From SZAS-7 sp964514655 (GTDB taxonomy: Bacteria > Chlamydiota > Chlamydiia > Chlamydiales > FEN-1388): a stretch of 64,000 nucleotides of DNA. Numbering within the stretch: position 1 is the stretch's first letter; each line of letters begins with the position of its first letter. The stretch covers positions 124,001 to 188,000 of the forward strand of contig CAZEQY010000001.1 in NCBI GenBank assembly GCA_964514655.1. The letters run 5' to 3'. The position numbers were made by a program, and so were the translations under genes. The notes beneath the pieces were generated by a model. That model was given only the letters and a program-made list of their open reading frames with translations. It ran no database searches and had not been told where the DNA came from. Below are positions 34,901 through 42,575 of this stretch, piece by piece.

Positions 34901-36887
34901 CAGCTGTTTGAGCTACCTCGTCTTTTGTAAAGAGGCTCTCCCAGAGCGAGGGTTTAACTTGTGTAGGCTCTTCTTCTACTACAGTAACTTCTTCTTCAGG
35001 AATCGCTTCAGTAGCTAGCTCTTGCTCATCAGCATCATGGGCCGCTTCATCTTTTGTAAAGAGGCTTTGCCAAAGTGAGGCTTGAGCTTGCGTAGCTTCG
35101 GGCTGCTGCTCAGGCTCTGATTCCTCTTCTTCTGCAACAGCTACTTCTTCAGGAGCTGCAATAGGGGCCTGTTCTTGGGTTGCTGTTTCATCTTTAGCAA
35201 AAAGGCGCTGCCAGAATGATGGCTGCTCTTGAACAGCTTCTGGCTCTTTAACAACTTCTTCTTCTGGTATGTTTTCAGTAGCTAGCTCTTGAGCTTCATC
35301 TTCGTGGGCAGCTTCGTCTTTTGTAAAGAGGCTTTGCCACCATGTGGGCTTTACTTCTTTTTCAGCTTCTACTACAGGTTCACTAGGGGTAGGAGGCGCT
35401 TCTTCTTCAGAATCATCCGGTTCAGAATCGTCCGGTTCTTGTTCTTGCACATCTTCAGCTACCTGTTCTTTTGTAAAGAGACTCTTCCACCATGATTTGG
35501 GGGCATCTTCCGGGGTCTTGTTGTCTACTTGCCCATAGCCATATTCTGGTTCTTCGATATCTTCATCGCGCGGGGTGCTGTCGTCTTTGGGAGCATTTTC
35601 TAAATCATCTTCTAGATCGGCGATGAGGGCACTTTCTTGCTCATTGCTTGCTGTCTCTAATGCTTGAGGAGGTGCGTTATACTGATATTCCGGCATCTCA
35701 AGATTTTCATCGCGAGGTGTGCTACTATCTGATGGTGGAGGAACTTCAGTTTCTTGCTGGTTATTATCGTCCTGAAGTGGCTCTGGCTGCACTTCCGGCT
35801 CTGATGTATAGGAGTTAAATAACCCAAGAAGATCTATTTGGTCATCTGAATTAGCAACACTTTGAGTTTCTGGCAGTGTTGGAATATTTTGCTTATCGCT
35901 TTGACCTTCCGAGTAGTCATTATGCTCATCGCCCTTGCTGATAAGCTGTAGACCCTCAGATTCAGCTTGTTTCAAGCGGTCCATACTATCCGGAGCACTC
36001 TCTTGCTCTATAGGTGGCGTAGGCAATGTTGGTACAGGAATTACCGGTGCCGGAACAGGAGCTGGAACAGGTTTTACTTCGACAGGTGCTGCTGGGGGTG
36101 GCACAACCTCTGGTTGTGGCTCTTCTTCAGGCTCTTCAGGTGGTGGAGGGGCGCTCAGCTGGGATATTGTCTCCACAGATACTGCTCGAGGCAATACAGG
36201 AGGAAGTGCCGCCTCTTTAGGCTCAAGGCCTTCTCTAGAGACAGGAGTATTTGGATGTAAAAGCTCTTCGTGCTGGCGTGTCGGAAAGTCGCTTGTATCG
36301 CCAGGCATAGCACGCATATGCGGCACTATTCGTGTTTGATCAATCACATCTTCTGCTGATCGAGCATTGCCGGTAAGCATGAGTGCATAGTCAAAGTCTT
36401 CGTGAATGGTATAAGACTTGCCCCAGATCTCAGGCATGTTCTTAAAGGTAACATAGGTGAGCTGCCCTCTATCCAAAACTATTTCGCGAATCATGATTGT
36501 GTCATAGCTTTCGCCAACCTGATTGTCGCACATGATGCGTAAATAGAGCTGCCTTGGGATAAATCTATCTTTAATTAATCCCTTTTCTTTTAAACCTGGA
36601 TCTCCATTTATCTTTGCTAAAAAGTCTATCGAGACACTGGTCACAAGCTCTCGAGCTGCTTCTAGAGTGAGCGACTTATAGCAAGAAAGGGACATTTCGA
36701 TGCGGTGGATATGATCCTTACCAAAAATTGCTTTTGCATCATGCAAAGTGAAGTTTCTTTCGCGAAATAGACCTGCAGAATAGAGGTGCAGAAAGTAAGA
36801 TACATACTTTTCATCTCGCGTTGTAACAAAGCCGCAAAGCACTATACAAGAGATCGAAACAAGACACAGTATTTTTCGAAAGGTCAT
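31926..36887 (-). CDS. Giant acidic repeat protein with W-x-x-(L/M)-F motifs, exported
   Basis: 1653 residues. It has a signal-like N-terminal hydrophobic segment (residues 5-20) and a folded N-terminal domain to about 190 (begins with YVSYFLHLYSAG; no family recognised). A Pro/Glu-rich stretch (about 190-300) follows, then a very acidic, disordered-looking repeat region to the C-terminus. I count 27 copies of a short motif of the form (L/F/W)WQ(S/R)(L/M)F(T/S)(K/S). Each sits in an acidic Glu/Ala/Pro spacer of about 40 residues. The first ~17 are SLWQSLFTKDEA-like, and the last seven are WQRMFSSSKQ-like. The regular spacing suggests a multivalent binding scaffold. Function unknown. Confidence 0.85.
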   Translation of the reverse strand: MTFRKILCLVSISCIVLCGFVTTRDEKYVSYFLHLYSAGLFRERNFTLHDAKAIFGKDHIHRIEMSLSCYKSLTLEAARELVTSVSIDFLAKINGDPGLKEKGLIKDRFIPRQLYLRIMCDNQVGESYDTIMIREIVLDRGQLTYVTFKNMPEIWGKSYTIHEDFDYALMLTGNARSAEDVIDQTRIVPHMRAMPGDTSDFPTRQHEELLHPNTPVSREGLEPKEAALPPVLPRAVSVETISQLSAPPPPEEPEEEPQPEVVPPPAAPVEVKPVPAPVPAPVIPVPTLPTPPIEQESAPDSMDRLKQAESEGLQLISKGDEHNDYSEGQSDKQNIPTLPETQSVANSDDQIDLLGLFNSYTSEPEVQPEPLQDDNNQQETEVPPPSDSSTPRDENLEMPEYQYNAPPQALETASNEQESALIADLEDDLENAPKDDSTPRDEDIEEPEYGYGQVDNKTPEDAPKSWWKSLFTKEQVAEDVQEQEPDDSEPDDSEEEAPPTPSEPVVEAEKEVKPTWWQSLFTKDEAAHEDEAQELATENIPEEEVVKEPEAVQEQPSFWQRLFAKDETATQEQAPIAAPEEVAVAEEEESEPEQQPEATQAQASLWQSLFTKDEAAHDADEQELATEAIPEEEVTVVEEEPTQVKPSLWESLFTKDEVAQTAEVVPEATVEESAPEQQPEATQVEPSLWQGLFTKDTAAHDADEQELATEAIPEEEVTVVEEEPTQVKPSLWESLFTKDEVAQTAEVVPEATVEESAPEQQPEATQVEPSLWQGLFTKDEAAHDADEQELATEAIPEEEVAVVEEEPTQAEPSLWQSLFTKDEAAQTAEVVPEAAVEESAPEQQPEATQAQASLWQSLFTKDEAAHDADEQELATEAIPEEEVTVVEEEPTQVKPSLWESLFTKDEVAQTAEVVPEAAVEESAPEQQPEATQAQASLWQSLFTKDEAAHDADEQELATEAIPEEEVAVVEEEPTQAEPSLWQSLFTKDEAAQTAEVVPEAAVEESAPEQQPEATQAQASLWQSLFTKDEAAHDADEQELATEAIPEEEVAVVEEEPTQAEPSLWQSLFTKDQAAQTAEVVPEAAVEESVPEQQPEATQAQASLWQSLFTKDEAAHEAEEQELASEAIPEEEVVVVEESEPEQEAEVTQAQPSFWQRLFTKDESTQAVEEVAATDSASEEKVVEQTDAPQETWLETLFTKDYEGEEITEDDAEEAPPSLLQRFFANEQASQAAEEEVAATEAKASLWQSLISKDKATHDAEEQELEEVLTETAPAEEPHEVALADSSDESSAVQESQEAVVLVETQEDAPTEEETASPSLWQRMFSSSKQEPQEQEAAPVETVEQEVTEAAAEEDETPSPSFWQRMFSSSKQEPQEQEAAPVETVEQEVTEAAAEEDETPSPSFWQRMFSSTKQESQEHETALVETAEEEVEPAQEDAAPSPSFWQRMFSTSKQESEEQEVAPVETIEQEESPSPSLWQRMFSSTKQESQEQETELIETDEDEVAQVQDESPSSSWWQRMFSSSKSDVQEQETDVVEDEDEAVHLEPASQAVVPDTESPQSWWQRVLSPRSEASDEQEEFSNNTPKIVIEHTEVDTEEAIGEDDEQHDPVIKSLYKEPVTWVNTRSSTATSDGKWGEETEEEEGIIIIDDTEEE
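33520..35090. repeat. Tandem 249-bp DNA repeats inside the giant acidic protein gene
   Basis: The string reading ATCATGGGC(T/C)GC recurs at about 33788, 34037, 34286, 34535, 34784 and 35033, exactly 249 bases apart, with a diverged copy near 33539. Each unit encodes 83 residues, that is two W-x-x-x-F motifs with their acidic spacers. Units are nearly identical at DNA level and the array stays in frame, so it should expand and contract by recombination. Not a CRISPR array (coding, no spacers). Confidence 0.9.
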
Positions 36888-36919
36888 CTTCTTTTATCCA
36901 GATCTAAGGTAAATTTTTC

Positions 36920-37903
36920 TCAATCTATGGTATTTTGGTACTTTTTGTCCAGATTAGCCTCATGTAAATACCAATTAACAAAATTTTTTACACCTTCAGA
37001 AAGTCGGGTTTTTGGCTGAAAACCCAGCTTTTCTTTAGCTTGTTGAATATCAGCAAATGTTTCAACAATTTCTCCCTGTTGCATTGGCAACAGTATTTTT
37101 TCAGCTTTTTTATTTGTATACATTTCAATCAAGGCAATCAGGTCATTTACAGATTCGGGATGTTCATTGCCGATATTAAAAATTGCATAGGGATCGTTGC
37201 AGTCAAGGCACGCGAACATCGCTTGCACAACATCATCTACATACGTAAAGTCGCGTCTACAATTTCCTTCATTGTACACCTCAATTGCTCTACCTTCACA
37301 TATAGCCTTGGTAAATGAAAAGTAGGCCATGTCCGGACGTCCATAAGGCCCATATACCGTAAAAAATCGCAACCCAATACTTGATATGCCATAGAGGTGG
37401 TGGTAGCTATATGCTAAGAGCTCATCCGTCTTCTTCGTAACGCCATAAACGTTTGTCTGATGATCGGTAGGGTCACTTTCTGAAAATGGAATTTTTTTGT
37501 TATCGCCATAGACTGACGAACTAGAAGCATAGACTAACTTGATTTGTGGATATTCGCGGCAAATCTCTAAAATCTGCAAAAAGCCATCTATATTTGTTTT
37601 TAGATAGACTTCAGGATGTGTAAATGAATAGCGCACACCGGCTTGCGCAGCCAAGTGCACAATATGGGTGCTTTTGCTCTCAACAACCATCTGTTTTACT
37701 CGCTCGCGATCACAGATATCTACCTTTTCTACAGTAAGGCCCATTTCTTGCAAAATGCGAGCCCGCTTGTGTTTAAGATCGACAGAATAGTACGAAGTGA
37801 ATGAATCGATCGCCGTCACATGAAAGCCAGCCTTTAGGCATGCTTTTGCAAAATGAAAACCGATGAAGCCCGCGGCTCCAGTTATAAAAATTCGTTTACT
37901 CAT
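36920..37903 (-). CDS. NAD-dependent nucleotide-sugar epimerase (UDP-glucuronate 4-epimerase-like)
   Basis: 327 residues of the extended SDR class. NAD-binding ITGAAGFIGFHFA is at 6-18, the catalytic Ser/Tyr/Lys are present (YASSSSVYGDNK, then VYGVTKK), and RRDFTYVDDVVQ and the substrate-side RPDMAYFSF are also seen. The AIDSFTSYYSVDLKHKRA block after the first beta-alpha unit is typical of UDP-glucuronate C4-epimerases, so UDP-galacturonate for a surface polysaccharide is the likely product. UDP-glucose 4-epimerase or related activities cannot be excluded. On the same strand as the giant repeat gene (32-base gap). Confidence 0.88.
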   Translation of the reverse strand: MSKRIFITGAAGFIGFHFAKACLKAGFHVTAIDSFTSYYSVDLKHKRARILQEMGLTVEKVDICDRERVKQMVVESKSTHIVHLAAQAGVRYSFTHPEVYLKTNIDGFLQILEICREYPQIKLVYASSSSVYGDNKKIPFSESDPTDHQTNVYGVTKKTDELLAYSYHHLYGISSIGLRFFTVYGPYGRPDMAYFSFTKAICEGRAIEVYNEGNCRRDFTYVDDVVQAMFACLDCNDPYAIFNIGNEHPESVNDLIALIEMYTNKKAEKILLPMQQGEIVETFADIQQAKEKLGFQPKTRLSEGVKNFVNWYLHEANLDKKYQNTID

Positions 37904-37969
37904 AAGGTTACTGTAAAAAATTGCTCAGCCGTCTAGAATACAGGTTAAGCAAATTTCAGGATACCCTAT

Positions 37970-39367
37970 ATGCAAACGCAGTTAAGTACCCAAAGCCTAA
38001 AAGAGCTTTTGCAAAAAGCTATCGAACAAAAAGGACAAGGCACATTTATCCCTGCACCTAAAGAGCAAGAAATTGTTGTCGAAGTACTCCCAGAACCTAC
38101 TGCCCCACCTCCTGTTGTTGAAGTTGTGGAAATAAAACATGAACCTGTCGCGCCGCAAGAACCTGAAAATAAAAAGGAATCTCGACAACTTAAAAAAAGC
38201 GTAAAGGAACTAGAAGCAAAAACGGCAAAGCAACAAGAGCTTACCAAAGAGCTTGAAGAGGCCCTACAAACGAAAATTCAAGAAATTGAACAATATAAAG
38301 CCACAATCAAATCGCAAACAGAACTTACAGAACAGATAGAAACTTCAAGCCAAGATAGTCGCGATACAAAAGATCGCCTTCTTCGCCTTATTTCAGACAA
38401 AAAAGAGCTTGAAGACAAGATCACAACCCTTACATGCGAAAAAGCAAGCCTTACAGCAAAGTTCCAAAGTACAACTCAAAAATGTATAAAGCTTGAAGAA
38501 ACGGAATATTCTCTTAAAGAGCAGCTTACGGAGCTAGCTTCAACTTTGGAAGCACAAACCGAAGAGCTTAGCCAGGTACAACAACAGCTTGCCGAGGAGC
38601 AAAAGTTATCTAAAGAGCGTCAGGCAAAAAATGAAGAACTTTTAGATCGTCTTGATGACCTCCAAAAACAACTTCAGACAAACTCTGCAGCAAACTTTGA
38701 CCTGCAAAATAAAACGGCAGAACTAACGCATGCGCTAGAAGTCGTAAAAACAAGCCAGTCTCAAGAACTTGCTGTCACGCAGGCATGCCTACAAGAGCAG
38801 CGCCACATACTAGAAGAAGAACAAAAAAAGTATCGGCTTCTTTCGCAGGAACATCTTTTTCAACAAAAGCGCACTGAAGAACAAGAAAACCACCTACGCC
38901 TACTTGAGCAGCATCTTGCCCGCCGCGTAAAAGAATGCGCCCTACTATCCAAGCAAATAGAAGATCTGATGGATAGATCGTCTGAGCTTCAAAGCCTGCT
39001 CACAACAAACACACACAAGATAGCTGACCTTGAAGAAAGCCTTGATGCATCAAAAAAGATAGAAAACACCTTGCGATACGAGCTTGACAAGCAGGTAAAT
39101 GCCTATGAAGATAGCATGCGACAAAAAGAGAAAGAGCTAAAAACCCTCTACGAAGAAGTGCAGCAAAAAGAACAAGAAATAACAAGTCTACGCCACGTCC
39201 AAAACCAATTTCTTGCTGTTGAAGAGCTCTTTAAGCGATCGGCAGAAATTTTTACAACCGCAGAACCAGTAGCTGACACCCCAAAACCGGCAACACCTAC
39301 TTCTCAAACAGACTTTTTTTCTTTTGGCACAACACAAAAACCTCAACCAAAGTCACTCTTTGAGTAA
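37970..39367 (+). CDS. Long coiled-coil protein
   Basis: 465 residues. A Pro/Val/Glu-rich N-terminal segment (about 25-60) precedes an almost continuous coiled coil from about residue 65 to 420 (heptads of Leu with Glu/Lys/Gln), and a short Pro/Thr-rich, Phe-containing tail. No transmembrane segment. I do not recognise a family. The gene runs directly into ruvC (overlap or near contact), so it is presumably transcribed with the Holliday-junction genes, but nothing shows a role in recombination. Structural or cell-division-type scaffold is one possibility. Confidence 0.75.
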   Translation: MQTQLSTQSLKELLQKAIEQKGQGTFIPAPKEQEIVVEVLPEPTAPPPVVEVVEIKHEPVAPQEPENKKESRQLKKSVKELEAKTAKQQELTKELEEALQTKIQEIEQYKATIKSQTELTEQIETSSQDSRDTKDRLLRLISDKKELEDKITTLTCEKASLTAKFQSTTQKCIKLEETEYSLKEQLTELASTLEAQTEELSQVQQQLAEEQKLSKERQAKNEELLDRLDDLQKQLQTNSAANFDLQNKTAELTHALEVVKTSQSQELAVTQACLQEQRHILEEEQKKYRLLSQEHLFQQKRTEEQENHLRLLEQHLARRVKECALLSKQIEDLMDRSSELQSLLTTNTHKIADLEESLDASKKIENTLRYELDKQVNAYEDSMRQKEKELKTLYEEVQQKEQEITSLRHVQNQFLAVEELFKRSAEIFTTAEPVADTPKPATPTSQTDFFSFGTTQKPQPKSLFE

Positions 39368-39887
39368 CACTAAGCAAAAGAAAATCGTCATTGGAATTGA
39401 CCCCGGAACGCGAGTTACCGGCTATGGAATTATCTCTATAGATGGCAACAGCTATGAGCCTCTAGACTTTGGCTGCATACGACCGCCTGCTGACATGCTA
39501 CTCTCAGATCGCTATCAAATCATTTACGAAGGCCTTGGGACGCTACTTGAACGCTTTACCCCATCTGAAATGGCAATAGAAACGCCCTTTGTAAGCAAAA
39601 ACGCCCAAAGCGCACTAAAACTAGGAATCGCAATGGCAACAGCACTTCTTGCAGCAAAAGGCAGAAAGATGAGAGTGTTTGGCTATTCACCGCGAGAAGT
39701 TAAGTGCTTTATTGCAGGAACGGGAAAAGCAGAAAAGTTCCAGATTCAAAACACCGTAGCAAGGCTTTTGATGCTTAAAGAGCTGCCAAAACCGCACGAT
39801 GCAGCTGATGCCTTGGCAATTGCCCTTTGCCATGCAACAAGCTCTGATATCCCATTTTTAGGAACAAGCAAAACTCGAGAAATGTAA
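39324..39887 (+). CDS. ruvC: Holliday junction resolvase RuvC
   Basis: Up to 187 residues. The catalytic acids are in place: VIGIDPGTRVTGYG (first Asp), MAIETPFVSKNAQSALKLG (Glu) and HDAADALAIAL (last Asp). It cuts four-way junctions as a dimer with RuvAB. The ATG at 39324 overlaps the coiled-coil gene by 44 bases. A TTG at 39360, right at the end of that gene, would give a 175-residue protein closer to the usual length and may be the true start. The stop overlaps the ruvA ATG (TAATG). ruvB is not in the window. Confidence 0.93.
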   Translation: MAQHKNLNQSHSLSNTKQKKIVIGIDPGTRVTGYGIISIDGNSYEPLDFGCIRPPADMLLSDRYQIIYEGLGTLLERFTPSEMAIETPFVSKNAQSALKLGIAMATALLAAKGRKMRVFGYSPREVKCFIAGTGKAEKFQIQNTVARLLMLKELPKPHDAADALAIALCHATSSDIPFLGTSKTREM

Positions 39888-40474
39888 TGTATAGTTACCT
39901 TAAAGGCACCCTTGTAACAGTAGCTGATGATGCTTGCCTTGTAGAAGTCCACGGTATAGGCTATAAAGTTCATCTTGCAGCAAACTATTCGCTAAAGCTA
40001 CCAACACCACCTAAAGAGGTGTTTTTGCATGTTTCATTTGTGATTCGCGAATTTTCCCAAGCCCTCTACGGCTTTTTGCATGAGTCTGAGCGCGACATCT
40101 TTGAAAAGCTACTCAACATTTCAGGAATTGGCCCAAAGCTTGCTTTAAGCATTGTTGGCCACTTGACACCAAGCGATCTAAAGTCTGTGCTCATAAATAA
40201 AGATGTAAAAACGCTTTGCAACGTGCCCGGCATAGGCAAAAAGACCGCAGAGCGCCTCTTGCTTGAACTTAAAGAAGCATCACTTGCCTTTGTTGCATAC
40301 AACCCTCAAGTAAGCGCCAAAAACCCACCGCTTCTCCAAGATGCCATCTCTGCCCTCATAAACTTAGGCTACAACCAGTCACAAGCAGTAACTGCCGTTA
40401 CCCAAACCCTAGAAACCTTTTCAGAAACTCCGGACATCGCAGAACTCATCTCCGCAAGCCTCCGAAATGTATAG
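39887..40474 (+). CDS. ruvA: Holliday junction DNA helicase subunit RuvA
   Basis: 195 residues with the usual three parts. The N-terminal OB fold is MYSYLKGTLVTVADDACLVEV-like (shown in part). Two helix-hairpin-helix motifs (ISGIGPKLALSIVG and VPGIGKKTAERLLLELK) hold the junction, and the C-terminal domain III (about 148-195, LINLGYNQSQAVTAV) contacts RuvB. Shares one base with the ruvC stop. Stop abuts the stop of the convergent Stealth gene with no base between. Confidence 0.95.
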   Translation: MYSYLKGTLVTVADDACLVEVHGIGYKVHLAANYSLKLPTPPKEVFLHVSFVIREFSQALYGFLHESERDIFEKLLNISGIGPKLALSIVGHLTPSDLKSVLINKDVKTLCNVPGIGKKTAERLLLELKEASLAFVAYNPQVSAKNPPLLQDAISALINLGYNQSQAVTAVTQTLETFSETPDIAELISASLRNV

Positions 40475-41503
40475 CTATGGAGCAGCCTCCCATGGGGCGG
40501 CTTCCGGAAAGTAGCTTTCTAAAAAGGCTCTGATTAGAGTTGTCTGCTCGATAGTTTCAGCAGTCATAGCATCTTCTAAACAAAAAGTCGTGGGCCTTAG
40601 TTTGGCAATGTGGGCAAGGTTTTGGCGGTTTTCGGCTAGATTATCTTTTAACCCGACAACGTGGCATTGAATTTTTGCGCGCTTTACAAGTCCAAAGTTA
40701 TGTAAGTAGTGCTGACTAAAGCCGGCAGTAATAACAATGTCATCAGGTGCGCGAAACTTATGAGAAGACACACGTTTAAACTGGGCATGAAAGCGCTGTT
40801 CAATAGTCTGTTGCAAAGAACGCTTGAAAGCAAATGGAGCATGCTCAAGTGCGTGGCGTGTTTTATTTCCAAATATCCGATTTAAAAGAGCATTTGTATT
40901 TTTCCACGACACTTCAAAAGCCTGATCGTTCTCTAAAATGAGCCCATCTGGCGATACCCAGCTTGCCAAAAACATCTTTGGCATGCCCGACTTTGAAAAA
41001 AACGTTCTAGGACTTACAGGCGCTCCTAAAAAGACATCATCATTAAAGTAGATATAGTCATCTTTGAGATTTTCAATGTGATGGAGATTTGCTTCTATAG
41101 CTTGAGAGTTGAAGGTTGGAAGGTCCTTCTTAGAAGTAAAGATATCGCCGTGGCTAACAATGGTAATTTTAGGATGGGGCTTAAGCCACTTTGGCACCTG
41201 ATTTGCCGTTACTATGTAGATGTGATGGACAAATGGTGCAAACTTCCATATAGAGCGTAGCGAATACTTGAGCTCATCATGGCTTCTAAAGCGAGAGGGC
41301 AAAATAGCGTCTATAACCTTTGGCTTTTGATAACGGTTTATCGTTTCATAAAAGCTATTTTGCCATGCAGGATCATCGCCATCTACCCATGTGTAGACAA
41401 CGTCTATCTTGTCTTGGCTGGATCCCTCTACTGAAACGACAACACAAAATATGTATAACAATAACTTAAATATAGCCATTAATTTGGACTGTAGCAAATC
41501 CAT
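40475..41503 (-). CDS. Exported Stealth-family sugar-phosphotransferase (GNPTAB-like)
   Basis: 342 residues. A hydrophobic export segment (about 10-26, VEG before SS) is followed by Stealth region CR1 (IDVVYTWVDGDDPAW, about 33-47). CR2 comes next (HDELKYSLRSIWKFAP ... PTFNSQAIEANLHHI ... YIYFNDDVFLG), then a CR3-like block (EHAPFAFKRSL ... RAPDDIVIT). Stealth enzymes transfer sugar-1-phosphate from a nucleotide sugar. Bacterial members build capsules, and the animal homologue GNPTAB makes the mannose-6-phosphate tag on lysosomal enzymes. A signal peptide is not typical for the bacterial enzymes. Start at 41503 or the ATG at 41479. Confidence 0.88.
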   Translation of the reverse strand: MDLLQSKLMAIFKLLLYIFCVVVSVEGSSQDKIDVVYTWVDGDDPAWQNSFYETINRYQKPKVIDAILPSRFRSHDELKYSLRSIWKFAPFVHHIYIVTANQVPKWLKPHPKITIVSHGDIFTSKKDLPTFNSQAIEANLHHIENLKDDYIYFNDDVFLGAPVSPRTFFSKSGMPKMFLASWVSPDGLILENDQAFEVSWKNTNALLNRIFGNKTRHALEHAPFAFKRSLQQTIEQRFHAQFKRVSSHKFRAPDDIVITAGFSQHYLHNFGLVKRAKIQCHVVGLKDNLAENRQNLAHIAKLRPTTFCLEDAMTAETIEQTTLIRAFLESYFPEAAPWEAAP

Positions 41504-41540
41504 AAGTTACTGTATACTAGTTGAAAACTTTAGAGTTGAT

Positions 41541-42575
41541 ATGCAAGACAAAGCGCCAAAAAAAATCTGTGTGCGCATGCCAAACTGGCTTGGCGATGCG
41601 GTTATGGGAACACCGATACTAGAAGACCTAAAAAAAGCCTTTCCAGAATCATCCCTTACAGTGCTTTGTCACAATGCTATTCAAGTGCTTCTCACCTCTA
41701 ACCCTCACATCGACGACTTTATTGTCTTTTCGTCAGACAAAAAACGTCAGTTAAATGAAAAAAACCGCATCTATGCCATGCTCAAACATGGCGAGTTTGA
41801 TACAGGTATTTTGCTTACGCGCTCATTTTCTTCTGCCTGGTGGTTCTTTAAAGGCGATGTAAAGCGCCGAATAGGCTTTAAAGACCACTGTCGCGCGCTT
41901 TTACTTACTGACCCAATTAAAGTTCCGGAAAATGAAGAATATGAACACCAAGTAATCACCTACAAAAAGCTTTTAGAGCCTCTAGGAGTGCCTACTAGCA
42001 ATACATCGCCAAAACTCTATGTAACTGAAGACGAAGTAGCCTTAAGTCGCCAAATGCTTGCTGACTTTGACATACTTCCTGAGCATCGTTTGATTGGAAT
42101 AAACCCGGGAGCTGCCTTTGGCTCAGCAAAGTGCTGGCCACAAGAGCGCTTTAAAGAGCTTACTGCACGCCTTACTGTAGATCCTAACACAAGGATTATC
42201 TACTTTGGAGACACAGTAAGTAAACCTCTTGTAGATGCTATCACGACAAACTTTGGAAAAAATGTCGTAAACCTTGCCGGCAAAACCTCTCTTCGCTCTT
42301 TTACCACATTGCTATCAGTCTGCAACTTGCTTGTTACAAATGATAGTGGCCCCATGCATGTTGCAGCAGCGCTTTCTACACCTTTAGTAGCCATCTTCGG
42401 CTCAACAAATGAAGTGAAAACAGGCCCATATGGCGGAGGCACCGTCATACACAAACACACCCTTTGCAGTCCATGCTATAAACGCACTTGCCCTATTGAC
42501 TTTCGCTGCATGACAAGTATATCTGTCGACGAAGTATTCTCAGCAATTAACTCCACGATAAAAAATGACCGCTAG
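41541..42575 (+). CDS. GT9 family glycosyltransferase (heptosyltransferase II-like)
   Basis: 344 residues from ATG 41541. Family blocks: VRMPNWLGDAVMGTPIL (about 10-26, WaaF N-terminus), RRIGFKDHCRALLL, IGINPGAAFGSAKCWPQERF (nucleotide-sugar domain), NLAGKTSLRSF and LLVTNDSGPMHVAAALSTP. It would add a heptose or similar sugar to the lipopolysaccharide core from an ADP-activated donor. Chlamydia itself has only Kdo on lipid A as far as I know, so this suggests a longer core or another glycan in this organism. Overlaps the next gene by 11 bases. Confidence 0.9.
   Translation: MQDKAPKKICVRMPNWLGDAVMGTPILEDLKKAFPESSLTVLCHNAIQVLLTSNPHIDDFIVFSSDKKRQLNEKNRIYAMLKHGEFDTGILLTRSFSSAWWFFKGDVKRRIGFKDHCRALLLTDPIKVPENEEYEHQVITYKKLLEPLGVPTSNTSPKLYVTEDEVALSRQMLADFDILPEHRLIGINPGAAFGSAKCWPQERFKELTARLTVDPNTRIIYFGDTVSKPLVDAITTNFGKNVVNLAGKTSLRSFTTLLSVCNLLVTNDSGPMHVAAALSTPLVAIFGSTNEVKTGPYGGGTVIHKHTLCSPCYKRTCPIDFRCMTSISVDEVFSAINSTIKNDR

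Noticed and set aside
33520..35090. Regular DNA repeats considered as a CRISPR array
   Set aside because: Units are 249 bp, contiguous and coding, with no unique spacers and no cas genes in the window.
40480..40510. GC-rich imperfect hairpin at the abutting ends of ruvA and the Stealth gene
   Set aside because: Stem needs bulges and has no T-run; it lies within coding sequence on the minus strand.
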